From Verrucomicrobiota bacterium (GTDB lineage Bacteria; Verrucomicrobiota; Verrucomicrobiia; Opitutales; UBA953): a DNA stretch of 7,714 nucleotides. The notes beneath the pieces are model-generated. The model saw nothing but the letters and a program-made list of their open reading frames with translations, did not search any database and was not told the DNA's origin. Where the stretch lies: the NCBI GenBank assembly GCA_004293385.1, contig RDYO01000107.1, positions 1 through 7,714 on the forward strand. Direction: 5' to 3'. A program made the translations under genes and the position numbers. Within the stretch, counting starts at the first letter, position 1. The number at the start of each line of letters is the position of its first letter. Positions 6,670 through 7,714 of the stretch are shown here, in pieces.

Positions 6670-7714
6670 TCACCCTTCCATCCAGACCGCCACGGCCTGC
6701 AGGAAGACGTCCGTCTCCTGCTCGGTGCCCACGGAGATGCGCAGGGACTTCTCGGTGAGGCGATGGTTGGGGAAACGACGGACGAGGATCTTCCGGGCGC
6801 GGAGGAACTCGAAGCAATGGGCGGCGGTCTCGACCGAGGCCGCACGCTTCGACGAGACCGGCGCGGCGAGCACGAAGTTGCCGGCAGCGGGATTCACCTG
6901 CCAGCCGAGCTTGCGCAACGCGGCGGCGAGGCGATCGCGCGTGGCGCGCACCTGGGCGACGGTGACGTCGAGCCACTCGCGGTCGTCGAGCGCGGCGGCG
7001 GCGGCGACCTGCGCGAGGCGGTCGACGTTGTAGCTGTCGCGGACGCGGTGGAGCACCTCGGCGACGGCGGGCGGACAGAGCGCGTAACCGACGCGCAGGC
7101 CGGCGAGCGCGTGGGCCTTGGACATCGTGCGGGTGACGACGACGTTCGGGAACTCACGCACGAGCGCGACGCAGTCCGCGTCGGCGAAGGCGGCGTAGGC
7201 TTCGTCGACGACGAGCAGGCCGGGGAAAGCCTTGGCGAGCGAGCGGACGACGTCCGTCGCGAAGGCCACGCCGAGCGGGGCGTTCGGATTGGTCAGGAAG
7301 AAGATCGCGGCGCCGCACCGGGCGACGGCATCGACGTCGACGCCCAAGGCGTCCGTGACCTCGACCTTGACGACTTCGGCATGCTGGGCGGCCGCGAGCA
7401 CCGGGTAGAGCGAGTAGCTCGGATTGAGCATGCCGATCGGGCGGCCGGGACCGGCGTAGGCGCGGATCAGCAGGTTGAGGATGTCGTCGGAACCATTGCC
7501 GGCGACGACGTTGGCGGCGTCGAAACCATGGAAGCGCGCGACGGCCTCGCGCAGCGGCGCAGAGTCGGGCGACGGGTAGAGACGCAGCGCGGCGCCGTCG
7601 TTGACCAAGGCGACGCGGATGGCCTCGAGCGAGCGCAGGCTCGGCGGATACGGGTTTTCGTTGGTGTTGAGTTTGACCCATCCCCCGCCCTGCGGCTGCT
7701 CGCCGGGGACGTAG
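6670..7714 (-). CDS. hisC: Histidinol-phosphate aminotransferase (N-terminus outside window)
   Basis: PLP-dependent class I/II aminotransferase that converts imidazole acetol phosphate and glutamate to histidinol phosphate. The frame runs off the right edge: 347 residues are visible, beginning YVPGEQP and then VKLNTNENPYPPS, which is the usual HisC start region, so only about 10-20 residues are missing. The internal TTG at 7608 is not the start. Visible features include GNGSDDIL (PLP phosphate region), NPSYSLYP, a variant NPNAPLG where NPNNPTG is usual, VVDEAY, and the Schiff-base lysine (codon 7117-7119) in TMSKAHALAGLRVGYAL. An arginine in SLRISVGT near the C-terminus fits the substrate carboxylate/phosphate site. 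HisC and related aromatic or cobalamin-pathway aminotransferases are similar, but the adjacent hisB and hisH support HisC. Confidence 0.96.
   Translation of the reverse strand, partial: YVPGEQPQGGGWVKLNTNENPYPPSLRSLEAIRVALVNDGAALRLYPSPDSAPLREAVARFHGFDAANVVAGNGSDDILNLLIRAYAGPGRPIGMLNPSYSLYPVLAAAQHAEVVKVEVTDALGVDVDAVARCGAAIFFLTNPNAPLGVAFATDVVRSLAKAFPGLLVVDEAYAAFADADCVALVREFPNVVVTRTMSKAHALAGLRVGYALCPPAVAEVLHRVRDSYNVDRLAQVAAAAALDDREWLDVTVAQVRATRDRLAAALRKLGWQVNPAAGNFVLAAPVSSKRAASVETAAHCFEFLRARKILVRRFPNHRLTEKSLRISVGTEQETDVFLQAVAVWMEG

Noticed and set aside
6632..6976. In-frame upstream extension of hisB
   Set aside because: The added residues are Arg/Pro-rich and overlap the hisC coding region in another frame; the ATG at 6631 matches the normal HisB N-terminus.
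6137..7033. 298-codon + strand open frame opposite hisB and hisC
   Set aside because: It spans the hisB-hisC boundary in antisense and has no recognisable domain.

Overview
The window is a chromosomal stretch of a high-GC bacterium. By eye it is roughly two-thirds G+C, with third codon positions strongly G/C-biased. Gene content suggests a member of the Verrucomicrobiota, possibly Opitutae-like. The hints are a small exported SGNH hydrolase, a two-part exported protein of unrecognised family, a type II citrate synthase, and weak or absent Shine-Dalgarno sequences. This is an inference from protein style, not from a marker-gene comparison. No mobile element, CRISPR array, tRNA or phage gene was seen.

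Left part (1-2480): the 3' part of a Ski2-like superfamily 2 helicase gene on the + strand, whose N-terminal half lies outside the window. It converges on a secreted SGNH/GDSL hydrolase gene on the - strand, with only 3 bp between the two stop codons and no visible terminator.

Middle (2480-4043): rnpB, the RNA subunit of RNase P, lies on the + strand from about 2579 to 2948, divergent from the hydrolase gene. A 13-bp perfect hairpin follows it and appears to serve also as terminator for the - strand gene on its other side, which encodes an exported protein of unknown function (3010-3900). The likely promoter of that gene has a run of nine G inside an 18-bp spacer between its -35-like and -10-like elements, and the -10 is so close to the ATG that a leaderless mRNA is predicted. 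The run makes this gene a candidate for slipped-strand promoter switching, the most interesting lead in the window.

Right part (3981-7714): a compact - strand block, transcribed in the order hisC (5' end outside the window), hisB, hisH, gltA. It ends at a clear rho-independent terminator. HisC, HisB and HisH are a transaminase, a dehydratase and a glutaminase subunit of histidine biosynthesis. The citrate synthase gene gltA follows hisH after 36 bp and probably shares the transcript.

No clearly new multi-gene system is visible. The points worth checking are the poly-G promoter, the unknown exported protein, the shared terminator, the his-gltA linkage and the RNase P RNA architecture.
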